Shown here: positions 24,201 to 37,443 of the stretch, one piece after another
Layout: each line of letters begins with the position of its first letter
How positions within the stretch are numbered: position 1 is the first letter of the stretch
Assembly: GCA_036365515.1 (NCBI GenBank)
Contig: CM070874.1
Location: 250,204,430 to 250,268,429 of the forward strand
Length of the DNA stretch: 64,000 nucleotides
Source: Torymus aiolomorphi
Lineage: Eukaryota; Arthropoda; Insecta; Hymenoptera; Torymidae
Direction: 5' to 3'
Position numbers and translations under genes: made by a program
Notes under the pieces: generated by a model
What the model was told of the DNA's origin: nothing
What the model saw: the letters and a program-made list of their open reading frames with translations, nothing else
Databases searched by the model: none

Positions 24201-25294
24201 CGAAAATCAAGATCTTAAACATATAAGCATTGCTATAATTTCTGATAATCTAAATCACGATACTGTTGCTGTTTATGAATATCAAAAAATTATAATATCG
24301 TATTTAAAAAGTAATTTCATAGTCAAGAAAATTTATTACTTAACTGATGGAGCAGGTCAGCATTTTAAGAACAAGTCTACCTTCCAAAATCTTCTGTTTC
24401 ATCAAAAAGATTTTGGAGTTCCTGCTGAATGGCATTTTCATGCAACAGCGCACGGTAAAGGTGCGTGCGATGGTATAGGCGTAAATTTGAAAAGAGGGGC
24501 GAAAAGAGCAAGTCTTCAACTCTCTTCGAGTAATCATATTTTAACACCAGAAGACCTTTACAACTGGGCTTTACGTAATTGCAAAGAAACTAAAGTTTTT
24601 TACAGCACTAAAGAGACCTATGAAAAAGCCGTTTTGAAACTAAAATCAAGGTTAAGTAAAATTAAATCTATACCGGGAACTTTACAGTACCATGCCGTTA
24701 TTCCAATGAATAAAACAACATTAATACTAAAAAAAACGTCAATGAGTTCAGAATATCAAATCTTCCCTAAAAAACCCGTAAAACAAAACAAAATAAAATT
24801 ATCTACTTTAAAAAAAAAGAATTATTAATATAAATACTAGTTTATTGTTGCTATTATTAAGGAAATCAAAATGTTAAGTGGTTGTTAGAGAGCGAAATGC
24901 ATCTAGTCCACGCGGTGTACAGCGCGCCGAAAACCGCGCGCGAAGGAGACGCTGCTTCTGCTCTTTCGCGTTCTGTTTCTCTAAGAAAACATTCGAGCAA
25001 ATTCTGAAAAAAATCCTTTCCGACGTAAAAAATGCTCAGCTTTCGATCTAGGGGGTAAAAAAAAAAAATATTAAAAATATACTTTTCGAGATATAGTATG
25101 TTTTATACTTGTTGGGGGAGAAAATGGAAAATTTCGGAAAAACCACCTACGCCATTGGAAAGCTGAGGAAAAATACGTCGGAAACGCTTATCACATAATT
25201 TTTTGAAATGCATATTGATATTGTAAACACGACTTGAAAATAGCATGATTTGACGCTAGCGCGCCGCGCTGGGAGAGTTGAGGCGAAACGCCTC
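21233..25294 (+). mobile_element. Sola-like DNA transposon with 410-bp TIRs
   Basis: A 4,062-bp element is flanked by the 4-bp duplication ATAT (21229-21232, 25295-25298). The TIRs are about 410 bp (21233-21645 and 24886-25294). Both ends are themselves palindromic: GAGGCG, three bases, CGCCTC. It encodes a transposase of the type annotated in many invertebrates as cc8L18.2-like, with three aspartate motifs. Four-base duplications and a DDD transposase suggest the Sola superfamily; that assignment is from memory and needs a database check. It interrupts the Academ-2 transposase, whose frame resumes cleanly after removal. Confidence 0.82.
22958..24828 (+). pseudogene. Sola-like (cc8L18.2-type) DDD transposase, disrupted
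   Basis: Starts MDPALKLKCINPFNKINHSV at 22958, followed by a Cys pair (ICSNCQRQL) and a helical DNA-binding region. The frame shifts near 23585 and continues from about 23590 as a region rich in Cys (SSGTHNVCVCVHHENIKLM, CYLGDCLDCPNMP). A TGA at 23887-23889 interrupts, and the catalytic part follows in the same frame: LVCCDFAENYAF, YLTDGAGQHFKN and GKGACDGIGVNLKR supply the three aspartates. The end is Lys-rich at 24828. It would cut and join the TIR ends, but one frameshift and one stop inactivate it. Confidence 0.8.
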
Positions 25295-26774
25295 ATATGT
25301 GTTATCGAGACGTGGGGGCACAATTGTTGTCTAAAGTTTGGTATGAAAATAGATTGGTAGGTGAACGAGAAGAGCGTTTAAGAATTGTAGGGGCGGCGTC
25401 ATCGATAATTTTTGATGACTTTCGTAGTAAATTTTACGATACTAAAAATTACAATGCTCCCGACTATTTTTTAGATAATATTAATGATGACATTCCTGAA
25501 TCATTACAAGTATTTCTTGATTCTCTAATAAAAAGGAATAAAAAATCTAAAAGCATAAAGTGGACTCATACTATTACAACCCTTGCTCATTGCATAATTT
25601 CAAGTGTAAGACCGCGATCATTTTTATCACCAGGTTTAATTGGTTTATCTGCAATGATGCATAAAAAGCACGCATCCAAGGGATTGATCAATGCTTTATC
25701 ATTTCTGAATCTTTGTGCATCGTATGACGAAACTCAACTCTTTGAAGCTTCAATCTTGCATGATCCTCAACAATACGATTACAAAGATACATTTTTACAA
25801 TTTGTATTTGATAACGCTGATCATAATACGTGCACTATTGATGATTATAATACGTTTCATTCAATGGGTGGCATTATGTGTATGACTCCATATTCGTCGG
25901 TCACTTCAACGCGAATAATAAAACGTTTAAACAAAATTCCTTCTTCAGAAGTTGTAGGGAAATTTGGATTCATTCCAGTACAAACCTTCGAAAAAAAACA
26001 GTCCTCAGGGCTTAAAACAATTTTGATTGAAGACGTATTAAAATCAAACAAGCAATTTGACATTTCTTTCACGGATTTTTTATGGCTTTTTGCAAAAAAA
26101 TATAATCCGGAAATCACACAAGGCTGAAATGGTTACATGGAAGAATTTTTTAAAAATCATGAATTTTCGCAATCAAAAATCATACCTCTGCCTTTTGTTA
26201 ATGATTTACCTAGTAAATATCACACCATCTATACAGTTTTGCTCCAAGCTGCTGAAAAATGTAAATCGTCAAATCAAAAGCATACATTTGTCACATTTGA
26301 TCAGCCTTTATATCTGAAAGCCAGAGAAATCTTAGCTTGTCGATCCGATGACCCTAAAAATGAATTAGATTGCATTATTCTCCGACTTGGTGGCTTTCAT
26401 ACCTAATGTCATTTATGGGTGCTATAGGCTACCTCATGAATGGTAGTGGATTGAAAGAATTATTGAGCGAAATATATGCAAGTGGATCTGTAGATCATAT
26501 TTTAACGGGTCATGCGTATGCAAGAGCTGTGAGAGGTCACATACTTTGTAGTTCTACTTTAGCAACATTAATTTTTTCGTCCATTGATTTTAGTAATGCA
26601 AAAACTGCATATTTAGAACAACTTTTAAACGGTGTTTGTGGCGAAAATATAAATAATGAAAGTTTTAAAAAAATAATTAATAAATTTATATGTACAATAG
26701 AGAATTTAAAAGAAAATGGGCCAATAGCTAAACTTTGGATTCAGTATTTTGAAATAATTACGGAGAAGTGGTGA
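25295..26774 (+). pseudogene. Academ-2 transposase-like protein, central fragment
   Basis: Continues the Academ-2 protein after the Sola-like insert (YRDVGAQLLSKVWYENR, then IISSVRPRSFLSP, FVFDNADHNTCTIDD, HSMGGIM), each block paralleling Academ-1 13.3-14.0 kb. A TGA at 26125-26127 breaks the frame. It continues through FVTFDQPLYLKAREIL to about 26405 and then shifts frame near LGGFHT to MSFMGAIGYLMNGSGLKE. Translation meets LINE-B at 26775, within the segment matching ERSGDWN of Academ-1. Confidence 0.85.
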
Positions 26775-29117
26775 TTTATTTATTTATTTTTTTTATTTAT
26801 TTATTTCCAGAAAATATTTACATTACATTATTATATACGAAATATACATAAGTAAGTAAATCCTACTGAGGCAAATATTATTGCCTGTGTGTAGATCTGG
26901 TACATAGAAAACTTACAAACTAAAAAAAAAATATTACAAACTACAAAATTCTTAAAAACTATATAATGGTATGTGCGTAGTGTTTGTTAACATCGATAAA
27001 ATCCATTGTAGTACATAAATAACAGTTAAATAATTTGTTAGATATATTGGTTAAGATTTAATTATTATTTTGAAATTATATTGCATCTTTTACTATAAAC
27101 ATTTTTAATTTTTTCTTCATTAATTGTCTACTTAAATTCATAACTTTGAGATCCTTAGATAGCCAATTAAAGACCCTTATAGCTTCATTGTAGCTATTTT
27201 TATCACTAATTCTTTTATCACATTTAGGTAATTGAATTGTTTTGTTTCTGGTCTTGCTCGCACTGTTTATATATTTATTTCTTAATGTACAATAATGTAA
27301 GGACATTGACTCTAACTGGAATAATTTTTTTATTTCAAGAGGTGGATTAGTTTGAGAGAATTTATTTTTATTTATGATTTTCAATATTTTGTTTTGTGTT
27401 GATTGTATTAGTTTCATATTATTATCGTACGCATCACCCCAGGCAATTACCCCATAATTGATTAGACTATGAAAGAAAGCATAATATATTATCATTAATG
27501 TTTTTGTATCCATCATATTTTTTATCTTGGCAAAGACAAAAATTAGGTATTTGGTTTTTTTAATGATATATCTTATATGCTTATCCCATTTCATATTGTA
27601 GTCGAAATAGAGCCCTAAGTATTTATGACTTTCAACTCTTTTTATTAATTGCGTTCCTATTTTGATGTTTAGTGTGCCAGGCACACTATCACAGTAGTTT
27701 CCGAGAGTCATATAGACCGTTTTATCTATATTTAGCGACAGTTTATTTTGTGCAAGCCATTTGGCCACATGATTAAGGTAAGCACACATTTTTTCCTGAG
27801 CTGAGGACCACATGTTGTCACTTGATATGATAACCGTGTCATCAGCATAGGACATGATTGTGTCATTTTGCATACTTCGCAGTAAGTCATTAAAGTATAA
27901 AAAGTAATGGTCCTAATATAGTTCCTTGGGGAACACCCGTAGTAAATTCTTTATATTCACTTTTACAGTCTTGAATTTTTACTCTTTGCCGCCTATCTGT
28001 GAGATAGCTAGTCATCAGTTTTAAGGCACTACCCCTTACTCCGTATCGTTCAAGCTTATCTAAAAGAACTCTATGATTAACAGTGTCAAATGCTTTGGCT
28101 AAGTCTAGAAAAGCAACAATTGTTGGTTTACTTTTACCTAAGTTTTCGTATATGATATTTGATATATAATTTAATGCGTCAGTAGTTCCCCTATTTTTAA
28201 CGAAACCGTATTGTTTTTCTGATATTATGTTATGTTTTTCAAAAAAGTGGTATAATCTATTATAAATTATTTTTTCAAAAATTTTTGCAATGTTCGATAT
28301 TAAAGAGATTGGTCTGTAATTACTGATATTAGATTTTTCACTAGCCTTGTAAATAGGGCCTACCTCAGCATTTTTGAGCGCGTCAGGCCAGATAGATTTC
28401 ACAATACATAAATTGAAGATATATTCTAAGGGCACACATATATATTCAGAGAGAATTTTCAATGATTTAACGTTAATATTGTCTACACCTCCAGATTTAT
28501 GTTTCAATGTATTGATTATTTTGTATATCTCAGCAAAATCTGTCGGACGAAAGAAAATGGATTCAGGATTCCTATCTGGAAGTTTCAGGTTATTATTATT
28601 TATATTAGCAAATTGAGCACTCAAATTTGGTCCTATTTTGCAAAAATAGGTGTTCATAGCATTTGCTATATCAGTTTTATTTTCGATTTTTTGATTGTTT
28701 TCATATATATATTTTATTGGATTATCATGCACACTGTTTCTCCATAATTTAGTTTTAATTATGTTCCATAATTCCCTAGAGTTTCCGCTATTTCGTTTTA
28801 CCATTTCCTTTTCATATTTAAATTTTGCTTCTTTAATAACTTTGTTCAATATCTTAGTGTAATTTGTATACTCTTTTTTTAGGGCTTCAGAAGTGGAATT
28901 GTTTTTCCATAAGATATACAGTGTCTCTTTAGTAGTACACGAGACTATAATAGCACTAGTAATCCAATTTTTTCTCGGAAGTTTATTTTTAAATTGTTTT
29001 TTGGTAGTGGACGCATCAATACAATTATTTATCATGTCAATTAATGCGTTAACTGCAAGATTAGGATCCTGCATAGACAATATTGAGTACCAGTTTGAAT
29101 TATTTGCAACATGTTTT
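26775..29117 (-). mobile_element. LINE-B: 5'-truncated second copy of the LINE-A family
   Basis: Antisense copy that begins (3' end) with an AAAT-type tail at 26775-26812. It retains the 3' UTR, the whole reverse transcriptase and the end of the endonuclease region, stopping at 29117. ORF2 runs from 29117 down to 27076. A 5-bp deletion near 27880, just before the catalytic YADD box, shifts the frame and splits it in two (27890-29117 and 27076-27873). The stop present in LINE-A at 6096 is absent here. Inserted in Academ-2. Confidence 0.92.
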
Positions 29118-30280
29118 GAATTTTGAGCTTCATTTGCAATGTGTACAACGTATGCTTCCGTACTTTCACGCAAGTGGACATTTTCTTTATGCTAAAACTG
29201 CACACCTCTATCTTCAAGACATGTTGCAGTTAGAGACAAAAATTGATGTTTTAGAATATGACCTATTTACCAGGAAAGGTTATTTTACTATAAGAAGGAC
29301 AGATAAATTTTGATCGGGAATTTGGAGTGATATGACCATTGAGCAAGCGCTCATGAAAGAAATAAAAACTTTTGGAGGTTTGACACACGGGCGTGGACTC
29401 ACTGACAGTGTTATTGCGAAATGGATTCTGTCTATAATTGTTCTAATAGCTGTGACCAAATCAATGGGTGATTTTTGTAATGTAAATTATTCAACATCGG
29501 AACAGCATATCGATGCTAGGTCATCGCGCATATCAAAAGATAACTCTGATCTCAAAAGATTAACCGAATTTTTAAAAATATATGACCCGTTTAAAAAAAC
29601 AGATTATTATAACAATTTGCAACTAAACAAGCAGAGGAAGACGCAGACACTATGATTGTGAACACGGCGATCGAAGTTGCAAATAAAAAACATTTAACTA
29701 TGATAATAGGAGAGGTCACCGATTTACTTGTTATTTTATCACAGCTGGCATATCCATTAAACTTGAACAATATTTATTATAACATCCCTGGCAAAAATAC
29801 TTCCAAAGCAAAAATATACACCATCAATACCTTCAAACCGGAAAGTAAACATTTAATCGCTTTTTTACACGCATTTGGTGGTTGCGATACTACGTCTGGG
29901 TTTTACTAAATCGGTAAAAATAAAATTGTGTCTGTTATTGAAAATGACCCTAATTTACAACAATTAGCTAAATGTTTTTATGAAAAATCTGATTACAACA
30001 CAATAGCAAGAAATACTGAAGAAATAATATTATCATTATACGGCAAAAAACACAATAAAAAAAGTCTTTCCGATTTACGCTACTTTATATTTAAGAGCTT
30101 AGCAGCAAAAAAATCTTTTAAATTAGAGAAGTTACCACCGACTACAACAGTTGCAACAATGCACGGGTATCGCGTTTATCACCAAGTGCAATTATGGCTT
30201 GGTAATAAATTAACAGCGACAGACTGGGGGTGGAAAATTTCCGCAAATGGTTTGCTACCAATTTATAACTCGGAAAGCCG
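29118..30280 (+). pseudogene. Academ-2 transposase-like protein, C-terminal fragment lacking the CXC finger
   Basis: Resumes with LHLQCVQRMLPYFHASGH (Academ-1: MHLECVQKMLPYFHASGH), then GYFTIRR, a TGA at about 29311, and TFGGLTHGRGLTDSV. At about 29620-29650 the protein jumps to DADTMIVNTAIEV, so roughly 150 residues, including the first half of the nuclease, are deleted. Next come GEVTDLLVIL and HAFGGCDTTS, a TAA at 29907-29909, and a further open stretch (YGKKHNKKSLSDLRYF, VYHQVQLWL). From about 30277 the frame runs into satellite DNA and the CXC finger is missing. Confidence 0.82.
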
Positions 30281-31975
30281 ATTATATAGGGATCGTAACG
30301 GAAAAAAATTCTCTCCGCAGCCTTTTGGCATTTCCAAATTTTTTAAACCTGGAATTATTTATTGAGCATACAAACCGCATTTAAAAAAATTACGATCGTA
30401 GTCGACACCCCGGGAAACCTCCAAAGAGCTGATTATATAGGGGTCGTGAGAGAAAAAAAATTCTCTCTCCGCGGCGTTTGGCATTCCCAAACTTTTTATT
30501 ACTGGAATTATTTTTTGAGCATACAAATTACATGTAAAAAAGTCACGATCCAATTCGACTCCCCGGAAAACCACCAAAGAGCTGATTATATAGAGGTCGT
30601 GACGGAAAAAAATTGTCTCTCCGCGGCGTTTGTCATTTCCAAACTTTTTATTGCTGGAATTATTTTTTGAGCATACAAACTACCCGTAAAAAAATTATGA
30701 ACCAAATCGACTCCTCGGAAAACCCGCAAAAAGCTGATTATATAGGGGTCGTGACATAAAAAAAATTCTCTCGTCGGCGTTTGGCATTTCCAAACTTTTT
30801 ATTGCTGAAATTATTTTTTGAGCATACAAGCTACATGAAAAAAATTACGATTCAATTTGACTCCCCGGAAAACCCCCAAAAAGCTGATTATATAGGGGTC
30901 GTGACGGAAAAAATTCTTTCTCCGCGGCGTTTGGCATTTTCAAAGTTGTTATTGCTGGAATTATTTTCTGAGCATACAAACTACGCGTAAAAAATGACGA
31001 ACTAAATCGACTTCCCGGAAAAACCCCAAACAGCTGATTATGTAGGTATCATAACGGAAAAAAAATTCTCTCCGCAACCTTTTGGCATTTCCAAATTTTT
31101 TAAAGCTGGAATTATTTCTTGAGCATACAACCTACATTTAAAAACATTACGATCCAAGTCGACTCCCCGGAAAACCTCCAAAGAGCTGATGATAGGGGTC
31201 GTGACAGAAAAAAAATTGTCTTCGCAACGTTTGGCATTTCCAAATTTTTTAAAGCTGGAATTATTTGTTGAGCATACAAATTACATGTAAAAAAATTACG
31301 ATCCAATTCGACTCCCTGGAAAACCACCAAAGAGCTGATTATATAGAGGTCGTGACGGAAAAAAATTGTCTTTCCGCGGCGTTTGTCATTTCCAAACTTT
31401 TTTATTGCTGGAATTATTTTTTGAGCATACAACCTACCCGTAAAAAAATTATGAACTAAATCGACTCTCCGGAAAACCCCCAAAAAGCTGATTATATAGG
31501 GGTCGTGACGGAAAAAAAATTCTCTCTGCGGCATTTGGTATTTCCAAACTTTTTATTGCAGGAATTATTTTTTGAACATACAAACTACCCGTAACATAAC
31601 TATGAACCAAAGCGACTCCCCGGAAACCCCTAAAAAGCTGATTATATAGGAGTCCTGATGGAAAAAATTCTCTTTCCGCGGCGTTTGGAATTTTCAAAGT
31701 TTTTATTGCTGGAATTATTTTCTGAGCATACAAACTACGCGTAAAGAATGACGAACTAAATCGACTCCCCGGAAAACCCCCAAACAGCTGATTATATAGG
31801 AGTCGTGACGGAAAAAAGTTGTCTCCGTATCGTTTGGCATTTCCAAATTTTTTAAAGCTGGAATTATTTGTTGAGCATATAAATTACATGTAAAAAAATT
31901 ACGATCCAATTCGACTCCCCGGAAAACCTCCAAACAGCTGATTATATAGGGGTGGTGACGGAAACAAAATTTTTG
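30277..31975. repeat. Satellite array, 151-bp monomer, 11 copies
   Basis: The anchor GCTGATTATATAGG recurs at about 30428, 30581, 30733, 30883, 31033, 31185, 31334, 31487, 31637, 31787 and 31937, a period of 149-153 bp. Variant bases pair up copies five monomers apart: the ACTACGCGTAA variant at 30978 and 31733, and the ACTACCCGTAA / CCTACCCGTAA variants at 30680 and 31433. This gives a higher-order unit of about 750 bp. Each monomer contains a GC-rich CCGCGGCG core and TTCCAAACTTTTT. Short ORFs in it are not genes. Confidence 0.93.
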
Positions 31976-31982
31976 CTTAAAA

Positions 31983-32442
31983 CCTTAAAACTTTCTCCGA
32001 TGGGCCTTTTATATGGTCCAGAACCATAGTCATCGATGAAACAAGTTTTTTCACTAACCGTAAGCTTTGAAATTTTCCTGTGGATGGATTGACTCCAGAT
32101 TTGTACTAAATTACTCCTGAATAGTATAATTCTCATATGAGTGTAGGGATTTAGGATTAAATGTCGGAAACAATTTTTACATCAGAAAAATTATGAAAAA
32201 ATATAAAAAATTTTAAAAAATTTTAAAAAAACTCTTGAAAAACAGCACAATATTTTTTTTTCTCATTAGATCAAAAATCCCTACACTCATGAGAATTATA
32301 CTATTCAGAAGTAATTTAGTTCAAATCTGGAGTCAATCCTTCCACAGGAAAATTTCAAAGCTTACGGTTAGTGAAAAGACTTGTTTCATCGATGACTATG
32401 GTTCTGGACCATATAAAAGGCCCATCGGAGAAAGTTTTAAGG
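31983..32442. repeat. Long inverted repeat (170-bp arms) beside the satellite
   Basis: Arms 31983-32152 and 32275-32442 are reverse complements with few mismatches, separated by about 120 bp of A/T-rich spacer. Both arms translate outward to nearly the same 50-residue peptide (MRIILFRSNLVQIWSQ...). It may be a MITE or a fragment duplicated in inverted orientation. The spacer is AT-rich and shows nothing else. Confidence 0.85.
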
Positions 32443-32611
32443 TAAGATAAATATACCCACTTTTATATGTAAAAAGTATGAAATAATTAGTTTACATTTA
32501 TGTATTAAAATGTGACTTCTTATTTCAGAGAAAAAAGGTGTCTACCCCCCTTAAGGAAACAAGTTTCATTAACGAATAAGCGTTATATATTATTATTTTA
32601 TGTTTGTATTG

Positions 32612-32735
32612 TCACGTGATTTTTCACGTGATTAATCGCGCCAAATCGTCACGTGAGAAATCACGTTAAAAATCACGTGAGAAATCGCGTGAGAAATTAA
32701 GTGATAAATCATATGATTAATTACGTGATTTTTTC
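32612..32735. repeat. Cluster of TCACGTGA-type palindromes
   Basis: TCACGTGA or one-base variants (TCACGTTA, TCGCGTGA, TAAGTGAT, TCATATGA) recur about every 12-20 bases. This is short, diverged tandem DNA containing CACGTG E-box cores; no gene lies next to it. Confidence 0.6.
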
Positions 32736-32929
32736 GCCAGGTATTTTGTTTCTTCTGCTTGGCACCATTAAAATTGAAAACTTCTTTTTTATTTTTAATT
32801 CAGAAAATTTGGAACATTCTTTTTCTAAAAGATGAAACTAACTAGAAAATGTCAATTTCCCTTTCATAGAAAATTGAAAAATAACATTTTTTGTCTTAAT
32901 GGTATCATAATAAATATGAATATTTATAA

Positions 32930-35230
<2,301 letters not shown>

Positions 35231-35410
35231 TGTACATCTGGCATCAGTGTAAATAAGGCGTCTCTTTCATTCGACATTTAGTTACTAACCTTAACTGATT
35301 GGAGAAAGACCTTCCTCAGAGTACAACTAGTCAACTACCTCATCGGTTAAGGTTAGTAAATAAATGTCTAATGAAACACACGGAATATTTACACTGTTGC
35401 CAGATGTACA
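35231..35410. repeat. Hairpin repeat, 67-bp arms
   Basis: 35231-35297 and 35344-35410 are imperfect reverse complements, starting TGTACATCTGGCA and ending TGCCAGATGTACA, with a 46-bp loop. It looks like a small MITE or the tip of a larger decayed element. No target duplication is evident. Confidence 0.75.
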
Positions 35411-35976
35411 ACTTCCACGAAACCTATTTCGGAAGAGAGGGGGAGCGCATGCGAGAGCCTGTACACGTCGCACGGGGCGCCGTGCTTTATGGATGCGGTC
35501 CTTGTTGGTGAAACTCCTTCGCGTCTGCTTGCCTTACCTCGCTACGCGCAGCTCGCAAATTTATTTTTATTGTTTTAATTGCCTTTTAATTGAAAAGGTT
35601 AACTTGAGAGAGCTGAGCCTATGGATTACAGACAGAAATTTAAAGTTTTTATCTTCTTAATATACTCAACTCGAGAGTCCTGGGTATATAGTTTAAAGGC
35701 TGATGGTTCGTTTAAATTTTGATATTTACTATTATTATTCAAATTTCATTTTCATGAAATTTGAAATTTAAAATTTGATCTTGTACTTTTGTTAAAAATA
35801 ACAAAAATAACACTAATAAATTTACTTCAAAAATGAGCATAGTTCTCGTTGCATTCGGACGACTAAAGTGTGAGTATTTCGCTAAATTGTCTTGGTAGAA
35901 ATCTGAAGCATATTCTGGCTATAAATTAGCTAGTATTTCAGAATATGGTTCATTTTTCGCTGAAATTTTGCTAAAA
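35411..35976. other. Non-coding DNA between hairpin and mariner
   Basis: A moderately GC-rich stretch (35430-35545) followed by AT-rich DNA. The short frames here have no recognisable similarity. Confidence 0.5.
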
Positions 35977-36030
35977 TACTATCTGTCAAAAAACTACCCG
36001 GAATTTTTATATAAAACACACAATATTCAA

Positions 36031-36244
36031 TTATTTATCAATATTTATTTTGTCGCCTTCAAGGTAGGCCCCATTTGATGCAACACACATGTGCCAATGA
36101 TTTTTCCAATCATCAAAACATTTTTTATAAGCGTTTTCTGGGATGGCCTTCAGGTCCCTCAACGAATTTTGTTTTATGGTTTCGATCGCTTCAAAACGTT
36201 TTCCACGGAGAGGTAATTTTAGTTTCGGGAACAGAAAAAAGTCA
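36031..36244 (-). pseudogene. Mariner transposase, C-terminal part with third catalytic Asp
   Basis: Reads DFFLFPKLKLPLRGKRFE at the break and ends WKNHWHMCVASNGAYLEGDK, the standard mariner C-terminus; the stop is TAA at 36031-36033. The Asp codon at 36241-36243 is the third residue of the D,D34D triad: counting from the second Asp in the other half across the gap gives 34 intervening residues. It is separated from the rest by the Polinton. Confidence 0.92.
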
Positions 36245-36250
36245 CATGGG
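36245..36250. repeat. Polinton target-site duplication, left copy (CATGGG)
   Basis: CATGGG sits immediately before the left TIR; an identical CATGGG follows the right TIR at 54028-54033. Six-base duplications are characteristic of Maverick/Polinton integration. Confidence 0.95.
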
Positions 36251-36307
36251 AGTAGTTATAGTGGCACTATAGGGCAGACAAATGAGCCCCCCACCACTCA
36301 CCCATGA
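36251..36307 (+). repeat. Polinton left TIR
   Basis: AGTAGTTATAGTGGCACT, then GGGCAGACAAA and CCCCCCACCACT, matching the complement of 53971-54027 with a few mismatches. A 16-base inverted copy of 36246-36261, including five bases of the flanking target, occurs at 36423-36438. Confidence 0.88.
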
Positions 36308-36575
36308 TGAGTGTGAGGGTTTCCCCCACCACCGATTACCCTAGGAGAAGAGGGGGAATTCTCCACCAATGAGTAACCGGTAATGTAGGAAAGAAACGCC
36401 TGTCCTGTAGTACCATATATTTCTATAACTACTCCCATATTATTATTATTATTTAAAGGATTTCTAAAAGAAGTACGGTAAATAATAAACAAGTCTTTTA
36501 TAAATTTTTTTCTCTATTTCTTTTTATTCATATAGTGTACAATGTCGTCTATATGCCATGCCATTAAATCGTAAA

Positions 36576-37277
36576 TTAACCACAAGTTATCGCATGAAGA
36601 TATATTTGAGGATACATTTTTTTTTCTAATTTTTTCTCTGCGCTATCTAATATTTCTGCACCAAACGCATTTATTCCATCAAACTTTGTTGTGAGAGGTA
36701 ATACATCAGACTTGGTGAAATTTACATATTGCGATTCCTGATCTTTTTCTAATTGACCTTTCAAAAATTTAGAGATGCAACTTATTATAATTTTAATATT
36801 TTTTTGTACATTTGTCAAATATTTTACTCTTACATCTATACATCTAGTTACAGTTTTAAGATGATCAAACGTCACTTTCTTAAATACTAAGCTTGGTCGG
36901 TACGGTTTCTTTTTTGGTGGCTCGCCTCCTTCTTCTTCCCTTACATCTCGGGGTACAAGTTCGATGGCTTTGTCATTGTAACTTCTGATGAACCTGATAT
37001 TGAAACTGCTATGAAGCTGTTGTTCATCTTGCTTTTCAACACTATCTGTATCGAGGTATTTTTCAATGTCCGGAAATTGCTCCTAGAAACACAGCCACTC
37101 TTCCACTGTAAAGCTTATTCCCACAAAGTCGTCCGTAAAAATTCGGATGATGGGTTGAAAGTCGGTGTGGCCTGCCCCAGAGTTTTCAAGACCCACGGCG
37201 ATTTTCTTTGTGTACGATTTGTTTAGACCATATACAGTAGGCAGAACTTGGTGGCAGTGGAATTTTGTAGCAGCCAT
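36576..37277 (-). pseudogene. Polinton protein X, copy A (unidentified; one nonsense codon)
   Basis: A single frame of 233 codons from the ATG at 37277 to 36576, broken only by TAG at 37083-37085. It begins MAATKFHCHQVLPTVYGLNK and contains SYTKKIAVGLE, PIIRI and DDFVGI. A Lys/Pro-rich linker (EPPKKKPYRPSLVFKK) leads to a helical C-terminal half. I do not recognise the family. Two paralogues lie at 38048-38844 and 48038-48807. The compact N-terminal half and helical C-terminal half suggest a structural or DNA-packaging protein, but that is a guess. It is adjacent to the left TIR and preceded by a TATA box at 37345-37352. Confidence 0.75.
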
Positions 37278-37344
37278 CCTTGTTTTTTTATTTTGTAAGT
37301 AGTGAACAAGTCGGCTGAACTAATGAAATGGGCTGAGTACACCT

Positions 37345-37352
37345 CTTATATA
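37345..37352 (-). promoter_or_regulatory. TATA box upstream of X copy A
   Basis: TATATAAG on the minus strand, 68 bases upstream of the ATG. The same spacing (64-68 bases) is seen for copies B and C, and the flanking GAATAGTATA is shared with copy B. Confidence 0.65.
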
Positions 37353-37443
37353 CTATTCATATTAGTAGACGGGGTGATAAATGGTTGGGGATAATTGTAG
37401 TGGGGGTGCTTTAGTGGTGGAAGATATGTATGGAAGGGGAAAG

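Noticed and set aside
30277..31975. CRISPR-like array
   Set aside because: Monomers are contiguous 151-bp satellite units without unique spacers, in eukaryotic DNA.
36251..36440. Independent MITE at the left Polinton edge (and a similar one at 53845-54027)
   Set aside because: The two tips are complementary, share one CATGGG duplication and restore one mariner when the interval is removed, so they are ends of one element, although the inner inverted tips remain unexplained.
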